Below, piece by piece: positions 9,664-19,680 of a DNA stretch of 64,000 nucleotides. The notes beneath the pieces were generated by a model. It made no database searches and had not been told where the DNA came from. It saw only the letters and a program-made list of their open reading frames with translations. Location of the stretch: the NCBI GenBank assembly GCA_019359435.1, contig JAHHHI010000056.1:1-64000 (forward strand). The letters run 5' to 3'. A program made the translations under genes and the position numbers. The stretch's first letter is position 1. Each line of letters opens with the position of its first letter. The DNA comes from Kaiparowitsia implicata GSE-PSE-MK54-09C. GTDB taxonomy: Bacteria > Cyanobacteriota > Cyanobacteriia > Elainellales > Elainellaceae.

Positions 9664-10737
9664 CTAGCGCCGAGCAATCTCGGCTTGGATTTGCTCAAAC
9701 AATGCGCCGTCAGCAAAGAACTTGCTGCCAATCTCTGTCCAACCGCCTAAGTCGCCAGCGGTAAACAGGTTCTTAATTTCGGGATATTCAGCCGCGAATT
9801 CTTGAGTCACCTCATCGTTGACTGAACGAAAACCAGCCTTAGCAAATTCGCGTTGGGCCTCGGGCGTAAATAGAAATGCCACAAAGGCTTCGGCCACTTC
9901 ACGGGTGCCCCGCTGATCTACATAGGCGTCAAGTACCGCGATAGGGTTATCGATGGAAATGTTGCTAGAGGGAATTACATACGACACTGTTTGGCCTTGC
10001 TGACCCGCCAGAATGGCTTCGTTCTCATAGTTGATTAGCGCATCGCCCTGATTTTGGATGAAAAAGGCGTCTGAAGCTTCACGGGCATCGCGGGACAGTA
10101 CGGGCACATTGGCGTAGGCTTCAGTGACAAATTTCCGTGCCTGTTCTTCGGTGCCGCCGTTTGCAGTAATAAACCCCCACAGTGCCAGATAGTTCCAGCG
10201 GGCACCACCAGAGGTGAGCGGATTGGCTATTACAAAGGTGACGTTATCGCGAGTCAGGTCAGCCCAGTCTTGAATGTTTTTGGGATTGCCGTCGCGGGTG
10301 ACGATTACGCTGACTGAGCGGTGAACAATACCGTTGCCATTTGGGGTTTCGTTTTCCCAGCCGGGTTCGATCAAGCCTGCTTCCTCAATTTGAATGATGT
10401 CTGAAGGAATTGCCAAAGCCACGACATCAGCGTCTAGTCCATCAATAATTGCACGGGTTTGGCTGCCTGAACCGCCGTAGCTTTGCTCAAAAACAACGTC
10501 TTGGCCGGTTTGCTCTTTCCAATGCTGTGTGAACAACGGAATGATGTTTGTGTAGGCAGCACGGGTTACGGCATAGCTGACCAATGTTAGGGTCACGCTA
10601 CTGCTGCGACCACCCTGACCAGATTCACTCGTTTGACCGGCAGGGTTGCAGGCGGTCGCCGTAATAGCCAAGCCTATCCCAATTAAAAGAAACGAGATAA
10701 ATCTACGGCGCGATCGCCCGAATCTGGGCCAGTTCAT
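9664..10737 (-). CDS. sbpA: Periplasmic sulfate-binding protein
   Basis: Captures sulfate in the periplasm for CysT/CysW. Starting at ATG 10735-10737 (AGGA box nearby) the protein opens with basic residues, a hydrophobic core and a lipobox-like TATAC, so export as a lipoprotein is probable. The family landmarks are LTLVSYAVTRAAY, FEQSYGGSGSQTRAI, LTSGGARWNYLALWG and AVLDAYVDQRGTREVAEAFV. About 357 residues. The frame remains open to 10839 but the signal peptide places the start here. Probably sulfur-starvation regulated, as in other cyanobacteria, though no operator was identified. Confidence 0.93.
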   Translation of the reverse strand: MNWPRFGRSRRRFISFLLIGIGLAITATACNPAGQTSESGQGGRSSSVTLTLVSYAVTRAAYTNIIPLFTQHWKEQTGQDVVFEQSYGGSGSQTRAIIDGLDADVVALAIPSDIIQIEEAGLIEPGWENETPNGNGIVHRSVSVIVTRDGNPKNIQDWADLTRDNVTFVIANPLTSGGARWNYLALWGFITANGGTEEQARKFVTEAYANVPVLSRDAREASDAFFIQNQGDALINYENEAILAGQQGQTVSYVIPSSNISIDNPIAVLDAYVDQRGTREVAEAFVAFLFTPEAQREFAKAGFRSVNDEVTQEFAAEYPEIKNLFTAGDLGGWTEIGSKFFADGALFEQIQAEIARR

Positions 10738-10876
10738 GGGAGTTATCCTTCTATCAAGATATCGAAGAGTTTTGTGCGGATAATATATCGGTAAGTCGGT
10801 CAATTTTTCGGTGTATGGGAGCATCGTACCTGAAAACAAATAAAAACTACAGTATCCCTATCAAATTATCGTAATT

Positions 10877-10955
10877 TAACGTCGGTTCGGGTTAACAGGG
10901 TTTTGGGGCTCCGCGCGATGCGCGGAGCCCCAAAACCCTGACTGTGCCGCGCGCA
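10877..10955. repeat. Palindromic repeat R3, one-sided copy
   Basis: Begins TAACGTCGGTTCGGGTTAAC and contains a perfect 20-base-pair stem (10897-10916 with 10920-10939, loop GAT) built on AGGGTTTTGGGGC. A closely related stem and leading end occur at 38308-38435. The second half (10940-10955) looks decayed. It sits between sbpA and the peroxiredoxin-like gene and could act as a terminator for neither of them, since both point away or end elsewhere. Confidence 0.65.
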
Positions 10956-11041
10956 TCGATGGACGCCGAGGTTTTTCGCTGGATGAAATAATTGTCAGAT
11001 GTTGGGGGATGAGGGCCTTCAGTCTCGTTGCGCCTACCGAC

Positions 11042-11719
11042 CTATTGTTGGGGCGATCGCGTCACTGGATCACTCGAGGAATTCAGGGGCTTGATCCGCT
11101 CAAGAGCGACCAGGAGACGGTCGATGCTGGCATTGGGTTCTAAAAACGAAAACATATGACGAAACCGAATTTTGCCAGCGGTATCGACTAAAAACTGTGC
11201 AGGCAGAGGTGCACCTAGCGCTTGCCCGGTTTGATACATCCGAAACACGCGGCACGTCGGGTCGCTGAGCAGCGGCATAGGCAAGGACAGGTCTTCTCGC
11301 ACCGTTTGACTTTGCTGCGGATCGGTGCTGGCTATCATCAGCACCTCTGCACCGCGCTCAACAAAGTCTGCATAGCGCTGGCCCAGTTCCACAATGTGGG
11401 GGTAGCACAGCGGGCAATAGACGGTGTCGCTAAAGATACGCGTAAAGTAAAGCAACACTGGGCATCGAGGCGATGCTGGGTCAGCGGTGCTAGAATCCTG
11501 CTCAGAAGGGCTACCCGACCGATGGCCGACTCGGTTGCCGACGAAATCGGTGAGGCGCAGCTTCTGCTGAGTGGCAACGTTGTATAGCTCAAACGGCGGT
11601 GCCAGGCTCCCCATGTTGAAGCTGTTGGTAGCGGGAACAGGCATTGCGTTATTGAGGGTGCGGCGGTTGAGGAGCGATCGCACCTTGGTCAGCGTTGCCA
11701 CGGGGGTTGAGGTTGCCAT
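11042..11719 (-). CDS. Peroxiredoxin-like (AhpC/TSA, redoxin fold) protein
   Basis: Thioredoxin-fold protein of the peroxiredoxin/redoxin type. The fold begins at MGSLAPPFELYNVATQQKLRLTDFVG and has a CxxC-like active site, FSDTVYCPLCYPH. It continues with LMIASTDPQQSQTV and ends with a QFLVDTAGKIRFRH strand typical of AhpC/TSA proteins. Between the first strand and the active site is an extra hydrophilic insert of about 25 residues, rich in Ser, Gly and Pro. 225 residues. Substrate unknown; reduction of peroxides is inferred from family. Confidence 0.75.
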   Translation of the reverse strand: MATSTPVATLTKVRSLLNRRTLNNAMPVPATNSFNMGSLAPPFELYNVATQQKLRLTDFVGNRVGHRSGSPSEQDSSTADPASPRCPVLLYFTRIFSDTVYCPLCYPHIVELGQRYADFVERGAEVLMIASTDPQQSQTVREDLSLPMPLLSDPTCRVFRMYQTGQALGAPLPAQFLVDTAGKIRFRHMFSFLEPNASIDRLLVALERIKPLNSSSDPVTRSPQQ

Positions 11720-11767
11720 AAACGAGTTACTGAATCATCGCTATCATCAGCTTACGATTCACTATCA

Positions 11768-12454
<687 letters not shown>

Positions 12455-13281
12455 GGGCTTACTTAACCACCGAAGACAGCCTCTTGATCTTAGAACACCC
12501 AACCGTTCCTGACATCGTCCCGTTACTAAAGGCCATAAAGTTAAATGTCATCCAGATCTGCCAAAGACCAGCCACAGTCTGGCAGCACTTAGTGCCTTAT
12601 GTAACGGCTACAGCACCCTCATCTAACGTCCTAAACTCCAGGCCAAACCTTGCTTCTGCCTAGCCAGGACAGAGAAGAAACTGCCACACCGTCTTTGCAT
12701 CAACCGCTGCCCCTGTCACAGGATATGAATAAATTTGGGAGGAGTTTGTCCCAACTGGGGACTTGGCAGCATCACCAAGAATGCGGATTTACCCTAATTA
12801 TTCTTCATAAAAACCTTGGAGAAGAATTAGCATTCCGCAAGCAACACAAGCAACATAAAACGCTTGCAACATGTTTTTCTTTAATCTTTTGTCTCAGAAC
12901 TGATGGGTAGCAGGGCGATCGCCCACCAGTGGCTGAATATCACCCCGAGCTTGAGAGCATGTAGCAAGTGCCGTCAGCCGAACTCCGACTGCCAGCGTGT
13001 TTGAAATGCACAATACTTTTTTACATTCCTGACATAGCAAATTCCTTACATAGCAAATAAAGCACAGGTAAATGCAGCGCAGACATTCCAGACTGCTCGA
13101 GATGTGCAGTACTAGTAACAGGTTTATCAATCGGGTCTTCTATCAACAAGGTTTAAAATTTGCTGAGTAGCCCAGTTTTCCTGTCGTGGTTAGTCTCAAT
13201 AAATCCAACATATTGCAGCGCGCAGCAATGAATTTGCGGAGGGTCTGGTAAAGTTTTTGGTGGTGAGGAGAATAATTAGGC
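12455..13281. other. Long intergenic region, no gene seen
   Basis: About 830 bases between the divergent response regulator and the oxidoreductase. Several short open frames exist but none has a family motif, ribosome site or codon pattern like its neighbours. The 12700-13250 part is clearly AT-richer than the flanking genes. A GAGGAG-like ribosome site at the right end (about 13265) serves the GTG start of the next gene. Confidence 0.5.
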
Positions 13282-14358
13282 GTGCAACATCCAGCAACAG
13301 GTGCTCTCAATGGTCAGGTTCAGCGCAACGGCGTTGAGCCTGTTCGTGTGGGTGTGATTGGGGTCGGCAACATGGGGCAACACCATACGCGGGTGCTGAG
13401 CTTGCTCAAAGACGTAGAACTCGTCGGTGTTTCCGACGTGAATGTAGAACGAGGATTAGACACCGCAGGCAAATACCGCGTCCGCTTTTTTGAAGCCTAC
13501 CAAGATCTGGTGAGCAACGTAGACGCAGTATGTATTGCGGTGCCTACACTGCTGCATCACTCAGTCGGGATGCACTGTCTACAAGCCGGGGTGCATGTGC
13601 TAATCGAGAAACCCATCGCCGCCAACATTGCCGAGGCCGAGTCTCTGGTCAACGCCGCTGCAGAAACCAACTGCATGTTGCAGGTGGGGCATATTGAGCG
13701 GTTTAACCCTGCCTTTCAAGAGCTGAGCAAGGTCTTGAAAGGCGAAGAGATTCTAGCGTTGGAGGCTCATCGCATGAGTCCCTATACCAACCGCGCTAAC
13801 GATGTGTCAGTCGTGCTGGATTTGATGATTCACGACATTGATCTGCTGCTTGAGTTGGCCGGTTCGCCCGTGACCCGTCTCACAGCCAGCGGCAGCCGCG
13901 CCTCCGATTCTGGACAGCTCGACTATGTGACAGCCACCCTCGGATTTGCCAGCGGCATTGTGGCGACTCTGACTGCCAGCAAAGTGACTCACCGCAAAAT
14001 CCGCCAGATTTCGGCTCATTGTCGCAACTCTCTCACTGAGGCTGATTTTCTGAATCACGAAATTCTGATTCACCGCAAAACCACGGCCAACTACCGCACA
14101 GACTATGGGCAGGTGCTCTATCGTCAGGATGGCTTGATCGAAAAGGTTCATACCAGCAACATTGAGCCGCTGCATGCCGAATTGGAGCATTTTGTCGCCT
14201 GTGTGCGGGGTGGTGAGCAGCCTTCGGTTGGCGGAGAGCAGGCGCTCAAGGCGCTGCGGTTGGCGAGTTTGATTGAGCACATGGCGCTAGATGGCACCGT
14301 GGGGCAGTTGGAGGAATCAGCGCCTATGCTCCAGGGATCTTCTGCGGTGATGGTGTAG
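13282..14358 (+). CDS. Gfo/Idh/MocA-family NAD(P)-dependent oxidoreductase
   Basis: Sugar or sugar-nucleotide dehydrogenase family. N-terminal Rossmann fold with VGVIGVGNMGQHHTRVL; the conserved EKPIA motif (HVLIEKPIA) carries the catalytic-site lysine. The C-terminal alpha/beta domain includes GHIERFNPAFQEL and a DLMIHDIDLLLEL histidine-containing motif. The start is GTG at 13282, with a GAGGAG box 12-15 bases upstream; the fold begins at about residue 24. Substrate cannot be read from sequence. The glycosyltransferase that follows about 300 bases later suggests, weakly, a role in surface polysaccharide sugars. Confidence 0.88.
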   Translation: MQHPATGALNGQVQRNGVEPVRVGVIGVGNMGQHHTRVLSLLKDVELVGVSDVNVERGLDTAGKYRVRFFEAYQDLVSNVDAVCIAVPTLLHHSVGMHCLQAGVHVLIEKPIAANIAEAESLVNAAAETNCMLQVGHIERFNPAFQELSKVLKGEEILALEAHRMSPYTNRANDVSVVLDLMIHDIDLLLELAGSPVTRLTASGSRASDSGQLDYVTATLGFASGIVATLTASKVTHRKIRQISAHCRNSLTEADFLNHEILIHRKTTANYRTDYGQVLYRQDGLIEKVHTSNIEPLHAELEHFVACVRGGEQPSVGGEQALKALRLASLIEHMALDGTVGQLEESAPMLQGSSAVMV

Positions 14359-14453
14359 TAGAGAGGAACCGATGTTGTGCAGCGTGTGAGGCGTTTTTCT
14401 AGATGGGGATGCCATACCTCTGCAAGTGGTTTCAATCTGCTTGGGGCTGACTG

Positions 14454-14585
14454 CTTAGGGGCTGTAATCCATTAGCCTCTGATGTCTCAGAAATCAACGG
14501 TCACAGCCCCTAGCCTGGTTTTTGGGCTAGGCGTGGCAACGCTCATAGCATAAAGCTTTTGGTCGGAATTGATGACACGCCCTAG
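14454..14585 (+). mobile_element. MITE-like repeat R1, copy 2 (132 bp)
   Basis: Left end CTTAGGGGCTGTAATC, right end GATGACACGCCCTAG. It is flanked by GACTG on both sides (14449-14453 and 14586-14590), a 5-bp target duplication. The interior (AGAAATCAAC...CACAGCCCCTAGCC, GGCGTGGCAACGCTCATAGC) is nearly the same as copy 3, in the same orientation. It lies between the oxidoreductase and the glycosyltransferase. Confidence 0.8.
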
Positions 14586-14658
14586 GACTGAACTACTACT
14601 GCTAACTGCTTGGGGCTGAACTTCACCACCGCAACCGCAAGGGCGGTTCCCTTTATCC

Positions 14659-15915
14659 ATGCGAATTTTAATGCTGTCCTCTACGGTGCCCTATCCGCCT
14701 GGTTATGGTGGAACGGAGGTTCGGACGTTTTACCTAGCTCAGGGGCTCAGTCGGCATCATGCCGTGACCTTGGTGACGCAGCCGACGCCGCTGACGCTGC
14801 CAGGGGATCTTGCGATGCTGCGGCAGCAGGTCACGACTCTGGCGCTGTTCCCTCGCTTAGATGAGGCAGGTTGGAGAGGCTGGCTGGGGCGCTATGGGAC
14901 TGCCCTGAGGCAGGGGGCTCCGCTCAATGTGGTCTACCGCTATGAGCGATCGCTCCATGATTGGGTGAATGCGCAGGTCATGCGGCGGCAGTTTGACATT
15001 GTGACCTGTGAGCACGGGGTTAACGCGATCTATGTGCCCCCCCAGCCGAGGGGGCCGCACGACTGGCCGATTCCAACGGTGCTCAATGCCCATAGCTTTG
15101 CAACGAATACGCTACGAGAGCCGTCATCCAGCCGTGAAACATGGCGCGATCGCCTGCGCCGTCCCCTGTCCCGGTCTCTGGCGACGCGCTACGAGCGGCG
15201 CTTTGCCCAGCAATTTTCGCGACTGGTGGTGACCACCGCAGAGGATGCCGCTCAGGGGCAGGCGCTATGCCATGGGGTGCCTGTGTCTGTGGTGGCGAAC
15301 GGGGTAGATTTGACTCAGTTTCCGCGCCGCACGGTAGACCCGGGGGGGCGAGATCTGGTGTTTGTGGGCGCGATGGATGCCGACCACAATCAGGAGGCGA
15401 TGCGGTGGTTTGTCGCAACCGTATGGCCGCTGCTGCGTCAACGCTATAGGGACATGACGCTGACCATTGTGGGCGATCGCCCGACGCCTTCTATCTTGGC
15501 GCTGGCCCAGCAACCGGGCATCCAAGTCACGGGGCGGGTGGCGGCTGTGGTGGACTGGCTGCAGGCCGCGACCGTGTGTGTGCTGCCCTTGCAAACGGGA
15601 TTTGGGATTAAAAATAAGACGCTGGAAGCGCTAGCTGCGGGAGTGCCGGTGGTGGGGAGCGATCGCGCGCTGGAGGGCTTGCCGGTGGATGGTGTTCATC
15701 CCTGCTGTGCCCTGCGGGCCAATACATCCGACGAATTTTTAGAGGCGATCGCCCGATTGCTAGACGATGCCGATCTGCGGCACACGCTGGCAAAACGCGG
15801 GCGATCGCTCATCGTCCAACACTATACCTGGGGCCAAATGGTTCGCGCCTACAGCGAGGCTCTGCAACATACGATTGCTGAGTTTTCACCGCACAACCAG
15901 ACGCCCCGCCGCTAG
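14659..15915 (+). CDS. Glycosyltransferase, GT-B fold (family 4-like)
   Basis: Transfers a sugar from a nucleotide donor, probably for exopolysaccharide or lipopolysaccharide. N-terminal acceptor domain: MLSSTVPYPPGYGGTEVRTFYLAQGLS. C-terminal donor domain: LVFVGAMDADHNQEA, LTIVGDRP, and the donor-binding FGIKNKTLEALAAGVPVVGSD with the typical Glu. 418 residues, full length. The start ATG at 14659 matches the usual family N-terminus. Its stop codon (TAG at 15913-15915) lies inside the terminal CTAG of repeat R1 copy 3. R1 copy 2 lies 73 bases upstream, so the gene is bracketed by repeats. Confidence 0.88.
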   Translation: MRILMLSSTVPYPPGYGGTEVRTFYLAQGLSRHHAVTLVTQPTPLTLPGDLAMLRQQVTTLALFPRLDEAGWRGWLGRYGTALRQGAPLNVVYRYERSLHDWVNAQVMRRQFDIVTCEHGVNAIYVPPQPRGPHDWPIPTVLNAHSFATNTLREPSSSRETWRDRLRRPLSRSLATRYERRFAQQFSRLVVTTAEDAAQGQALCHGVPVSVVANGVDLTQFPRRTVDPGGRDLVFVGAMDADHNQEAMRWFVATVWPLLRQRYRDMTLTIVGDRPTPSILALAQQPGIQVTGRVAAVVDWLQAATVCVLPLQTGFGIKNKTLEALAAGVPVVGSDRALEGLPVDGVHPCCALRANTSDEFLEAIARLLDDADLRHTLAKRGRSLIVQHYTWGQMVRAYSEALQHTIAEFSPHNQTPRR

Positions 15916-16041
15916 GGGCTGTCATCAATTAGCGGCTAATGGCCCAGAAATCAACAGTCACAGCCCCTAGCCTGTTTTTGGATCGGGCGTGGCAACGCTC
16001 ATAGCATAAGACTCTTGGTCGGAATTGATGACACGCCCTAG
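15912..16041 (+). mobile_element. MITE-like repeat R1, copy 3 (130 bp)
   Basis: CTAGGGGCTGTCATC at the left and GATGACACGCCCTAG at the right form imperfect terminal inverted repeats. Same orientation as copy 2, with about nine in ten bases shared by eye. No convincing target duplication is left. It abuts the end of the glycosyltransferase gene and supplies that gene's stop codon. Confidence 0.75.
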
Positions 16042-16394
16042 CCCGTTAGGAACACCACTGACAAAATCTTGGTGCAAGCAGGCCCAACGCGATTAGGATT
16101 TGAGTAAACCCTGCAGTTCGCGCTGCATTCGGCATGGGCGCTTCGTCTTTGCGGGTGGAGGTGCGATCGCACCTATAGAATGGCCTCCGTTGGAATAGAG
16201 CAGTCTAGTTCTGGGGATGAACTTTCTGCACCGTCGCTGAGAAGTCCATCCTGCAACGGGTTGGTGTTGTCCTCAGGGATAGCACCATCTAGAGAATGAA
16301 TTGAGAATTCAGCAATACTGCATCACCTGCGTCCTACCAACGCTGTCGTTGAGTTGTTTCGAGGAACTGTTTAGCAAAACAGCATGACTTAGTT

Positions 16395-18923
16395 ATGGAT
16401 CAGGTCTCTGCGTCCACATCGAACCGCCCTGCCACTCACAAGCCTGCCGCATCTGCGCCTTCACCCGGTGGGCCACAGGCAAAACGCCGGGTCACGGTGT
16501 GGGTCTCGGCCAAAGTCTCGCCCTATCGCGTAGCGGAGCGCGATCGCCACAAGCCTCGCAACTGGAGGTTTTGGGATGGCCTAGGGGGGCTGAAATCAGG
16601 GCGAACCGGGCGACCTGTCCACGGCGCTCAACCGCAGTCACGACGCCTCAGGCTGCCGTCATGGCTGCGGCGGTTGAGCTGGCTAGCGCTGTGGGCTGGC
16701 GTTGGCAGCACTGTCATGGCCAGCGGCTGGTATGGCTTTTGGCTGGTGATCAACCCCGGCTCGGTCGGCTGGCTTAGCGGTGTGTTTCCCGAGTGGAGCC
16801 GAGAGGCCGCGCTATATCAAGACCAGGGGCCAAAATCTTTGGCACAGCTTGAGTCTGAGGCAATAGCACAGGGGTTTGCCCTAGGCGACCCGCTGCCCCT
16901 CTCTGGCCTCGATAAAGAGACAGCTCCGCTGCTGATCCCGGTCTTTTCCAACGCATCAAATTGCGTGTATGCCTTAGGCTGCGGTCGATTGGAGGAACTG
17001 AGGGTGTATAAACCCGAGGCCAGTCGGCTGGGGACGGTGTATCGCCTGGGCGATCGCCTCTCGGTTCAAGGGCCGGATGAGTTTTTTGTGATGGCACCGC
17101 TGGTGAGCCGTTCATCTCAGCGGGGATCGTCGCGGCGGTTGCCGCTGGATACGATTGTGCCCTTTAAGGGCGCACCACCCAACCACGGCGATTGGTTCTT
17201 GCTGCAGGGAGACACCCAAGGCGGCAGCCGCCTACTCTATGGGCATGTGGGGCGCTATGACCCTTACCGCGAAAAGCTAGAGCTGCTGCTGCCGTGGACG
17301 AGTCCCACCCGCGAACTTCCCGAATGGCGAGCCGTTACCAGCAGCGGCCTACCAGAATTGTTAATTGACCAAACTGTCGGGCTAGAACCTCGGTTTCTCG
17401 TGCATCAGGTGCAGGGCATGGGTGGAGCGGGCAATCCTATCACGGTGCAGCCCTTGTCCCTTCAGCAGACCGCGCTCAAGCATAATTCCTATGAAAGCGG
17501 GCTGGTGCTGGCACGCAGCGGGCTGTGGTCGCCAGCGCTGGCGGTGATGACAATTGCGAAAGAGCGCGTGGGCGATCGCTGGACTCCCCTGGCACAGCAG
17601 CAGATGGAGTTGATCGCCCTGCATGCTGCATTTACGAAAGCTCAGGCTGACACTGACTGGGCCAGCCCTGCTCAGAAGATTACGGCACTGGTGTATGACG
17701 GGCGCTGGGAGGTGGCTTGGCAGGCGCTGCTGAACGCGATTCGCCAGGGCTATAATGCCAGCCATCTGCTGCAAAGTGATGACGCGGCCATTTGGCAGCG
17801 GGTGCAGGCGGCAGTTCGCGTTAGCCCCGGGCGAACAGAGGTGCGACTGTGGGGCGGGCTGATGGCCTATGCCCGTCAAGGGCGAGAAGAGGCGATCGCC
17901 TGGTTGCAGACTCAGCTTCCTAGCCGCGGCACCGCCTCGGAGACAACGACTGCACAGCTTGATCAGATTTTGCAGCAGCTAGATGATACCCCCATTGGCA
18001 GCGATCGCCTACCCAATAATGCCAGCCAGTTCTACGGCTCAGCCACACCCGTGACCACGGTGACGGCCAGTGATTGGCTTGTGCCCCAGGCCGACGGTTT
18101 GCCCACCGCCGCCGCGCATCAACAGTGGTACGAAATTCAAGTGGAGGAGTGGCACGACGGGGAGGCGTGGGGGCGATCGCCCTTTGATGCGTTGTCGGCA
18201 CCGGGTAGCACGCCGCGCTATCTGTGGCATCGACTCGGGCTTGCCGCCAACGCCACCGTGCAACTCGTCACCTGGCAACCCGGCGCAGGCGCAGCCACGC
18301 AGCAGGCGCAAGTGCAGGGCATGCGCCTGCAGGGGGGGCAGCTCACGCTATTAGCCCTGGGCAATGCTCAGCCAGACGGAACGGCGACCCCCGTGCTCTT
18401 GGCGATCGCCCCCAATACGCTATCGCTGCTGCCCGCGCGCGCGCTGACCCTGAATACTCTGGCGCAGCAGCAAACCCAGCAGGCCTCCCAGTTGGTGTTT
18501 AGCCTAGTGCAAGAGCTGCGCCGCACCGGGGATCTAGACCTTAGCCGCAGCCAGCCCCACGAGATTTTGCAGGCGCTGGGTAACTGGACGGTAGACTATG
18601 TGGATCTAACCGGCGATGGTGAACTGGAAGCCCTAGTGCGCGGGCAACTGCTGCCTGCCTCAATGCCTGCCTCAATGCCTGCAACTCTGCCTGCCCTGGA
18701 AGAAGCAGTCACGGAGGTGAACGCCGCCCCTGCACCGCCGCCCTATCGCAACTACATTGTGCGCAGCGACGGCAAGCTGCTGTATAGTGAAGCCGCCGAC
18801 CGCACGCCCACCTTGCAGGCGATCGCCACCCGCAGCCATACGCCCAATCCCACGCTATTGGTGCGACAGGGCGATCGCTATCGACTGCTGCACTGGTCAG
18901 ACAGCCGCCAGCGGTTTGAGTAG
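16395..18923 (+). CDS. Large conserved hypothetical protein with one membrane anchor
   Basis: 842 residues, not assigned to a named family. A Pro/Ser-rich, then basic, N-terminal 90 residues precede one transmembrane helix (LSWLALWAGVGSTVMASGWYGFWLVI, about residues 94-118). The large part after it is hydrophilic and rich in Gln, Leu and Ala, so it is probably outside the cytoplasm. Near residues 750-770 a short PASMPASMPATLPAL repeat (12-base DNA unit at about 18655-18695) interrupts it. VDLTGDGELEALVRG looks like an FG-GAP-like calcium loop, and NYIVRSDGKLLYSE follows. ATG 16395 is the only plausible start. No function proposed. Confidence 0.7.
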   Translation: MDQVSASTSNRPATHKPAASAPSPGGPQAKRRVTVWVSAKVSPYRVAERDRHKPRNWRFWDGLGGLKSGRTGRPVHGAQPQSRRLRLPSWLRRLSWLALWAGVGSTVMASGWYGFWLVINPGSVGWLSGVFPEWSREAALYQDQGPKSLAQLESEAIAQGFALGDPLPLSGLDKETAPLLIPVFSNASNCVYALGCGRLEELRVYKPEASRLGTVYRLGDRLSVQGPDEFFVMAPLVSRSSQRGSSRRLPLDTIVPFKGAPPNHGDWFLLQGDTQGGSRLLYGHVGRYDPYREKLELLLPWTSPTRELPEWRAVTSSGLPELLIDQTVGLEPRFLVHQVQGMGGAGNPITVQPLSLQQTALKHNSYESGLVLARSGLWSPALAVMTIAKERVGDRWTPLAQQQMELIALHAAFTKAQADTDWASPAQKITALVYDGRWEVAWQALLNAIRQGYNASHLLQSDDAAIWQRVQAAVRVSPGRTEVRLWGGLMAYARQGREEAIAWLQTQLPSRGTASETTTAQLDQILQQLDDTPIGSDRLPNNASQFYGSATPVTTVTASDWLVPQADGLPTAAAHQQWYEIQVEEWHDGEAWGRSPFDALSAPGSTPRYLWHRLGLAANATVQLVTWQPGAGAATQQAQVQGMRLQGGQLTLLALGNAQPDGTATPVLLAIAPNTLSLLPARALTLNTLAQQQTQQASQLVFSLVQELRRTGDLDLSRSQPHEILQALGNWTVDYVDLTGDGELEALVRGQLLPASMPASMPATLPALEEAVTEVNAAPAPPPYRNYIVRSDGKLLYSEAADRTPTLQAIATRSHTPNPTLLVRQGDRYRLLHWSDSRQRFE

Positions 18924-18973
18924 AACTGCGAGCTAAACCAATCCTAGACTCCTCCTAGATCCATCCTAGGCCC

Positions 18974-19414
18974 GTGACACCTAATCCCAGCCCCATGCCT
19001 CTATCTGCGGTGCAAGCGCGCGCGATCGCCCTGCTAAACCACGAATTACCGCATCTGTTTGAGCAAGATCTCACCTATGACCTCTACGCGCCTACCATTG
19101 AGTTTCGCGACCCGATCAACCACTTTCGCGGACTGCGCAGCTACCGCTTTATTTTTTGGGGATTGCGAGTGCAGGCGCGATTGTTTTTTACCCGCATCCA
19201 GTTCCAGGTGCACCGCATTGAGGCCCCCACGCCGGATACGATTGTGGCAGTGTGGACGCTGAGCGGCACGCCGCGGCTGCCCTGGTCACCCCGCATCGAG
19301 TTTGATGGCACCTCCACCTACCGCCTGCACGATGCGCAAATCGTCGAGCATGTGGATACCTGGGGGCGATCGCCCGGCGCAATCCTGCAACAGTTTCTTA
19401 AACCAGCGCCCTAA
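18974..19414 (+). CDS. DUF2358 family protein
   Basis: Conserved in cyanobacteria and plastid-bearing eukaryotes; fold is like a small SnoaL/NTF2 domain and function is unknown. Landmarks: LFEQDLTYDLYAPTIEFRDPINHFRG, FTRIQFQVHRIEAP and IEFDGTSTYRLHDAQIVEHVDTW. Starts at GTG 18974 or at ATG 18995 (MPLSAVQ); the second is closer to where the domain begins. It follows the 842-residue gene by about 50 bases on the same strand, so the two may be cotranscribed. Confidence 0.8.
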   Translation: MTPNPSPMPLSAVQARAIALLNHELPHLFEQDLTYDLYAPTIEFRDPINHFRGLRSYRFIFWGLRVQARLFFTRIQFQVHRIEAPTPDTIVAVWTLSGTPRLPWSPRIEFDGTSTYRLHDAQIVEHVDTWGRSPGAILQQFLKPAP

Positions 19415-19680
19415 TCTTTATTTCAGCTTTATCCACAAACTACCCACACCACACAATTTACGTATCTTCACAGATGTAAAATGCAGATTGATTCACGCAT
19501 CCTCCGAAAAAATTCGGTGTTTTATCCCATGCCATCCCGTTCTGGCATGTGCCACTGTGTTGGAGTAATACCGCTCCTTTTATGGCAGTCTATGGCAGTG
19601 CGTCATGACATTGCCGAACGTTTTAGTCCAATTTCTGCTCTCTTCGCTAACACGTAATTAACCCGTACGGTTCACTAGAC

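Noticed and set aside
12650-13130. Two small genes in the long gap after the response regulator
   Set aside because: Frames are short, AT-rich and without motifs or good ribosome sites.
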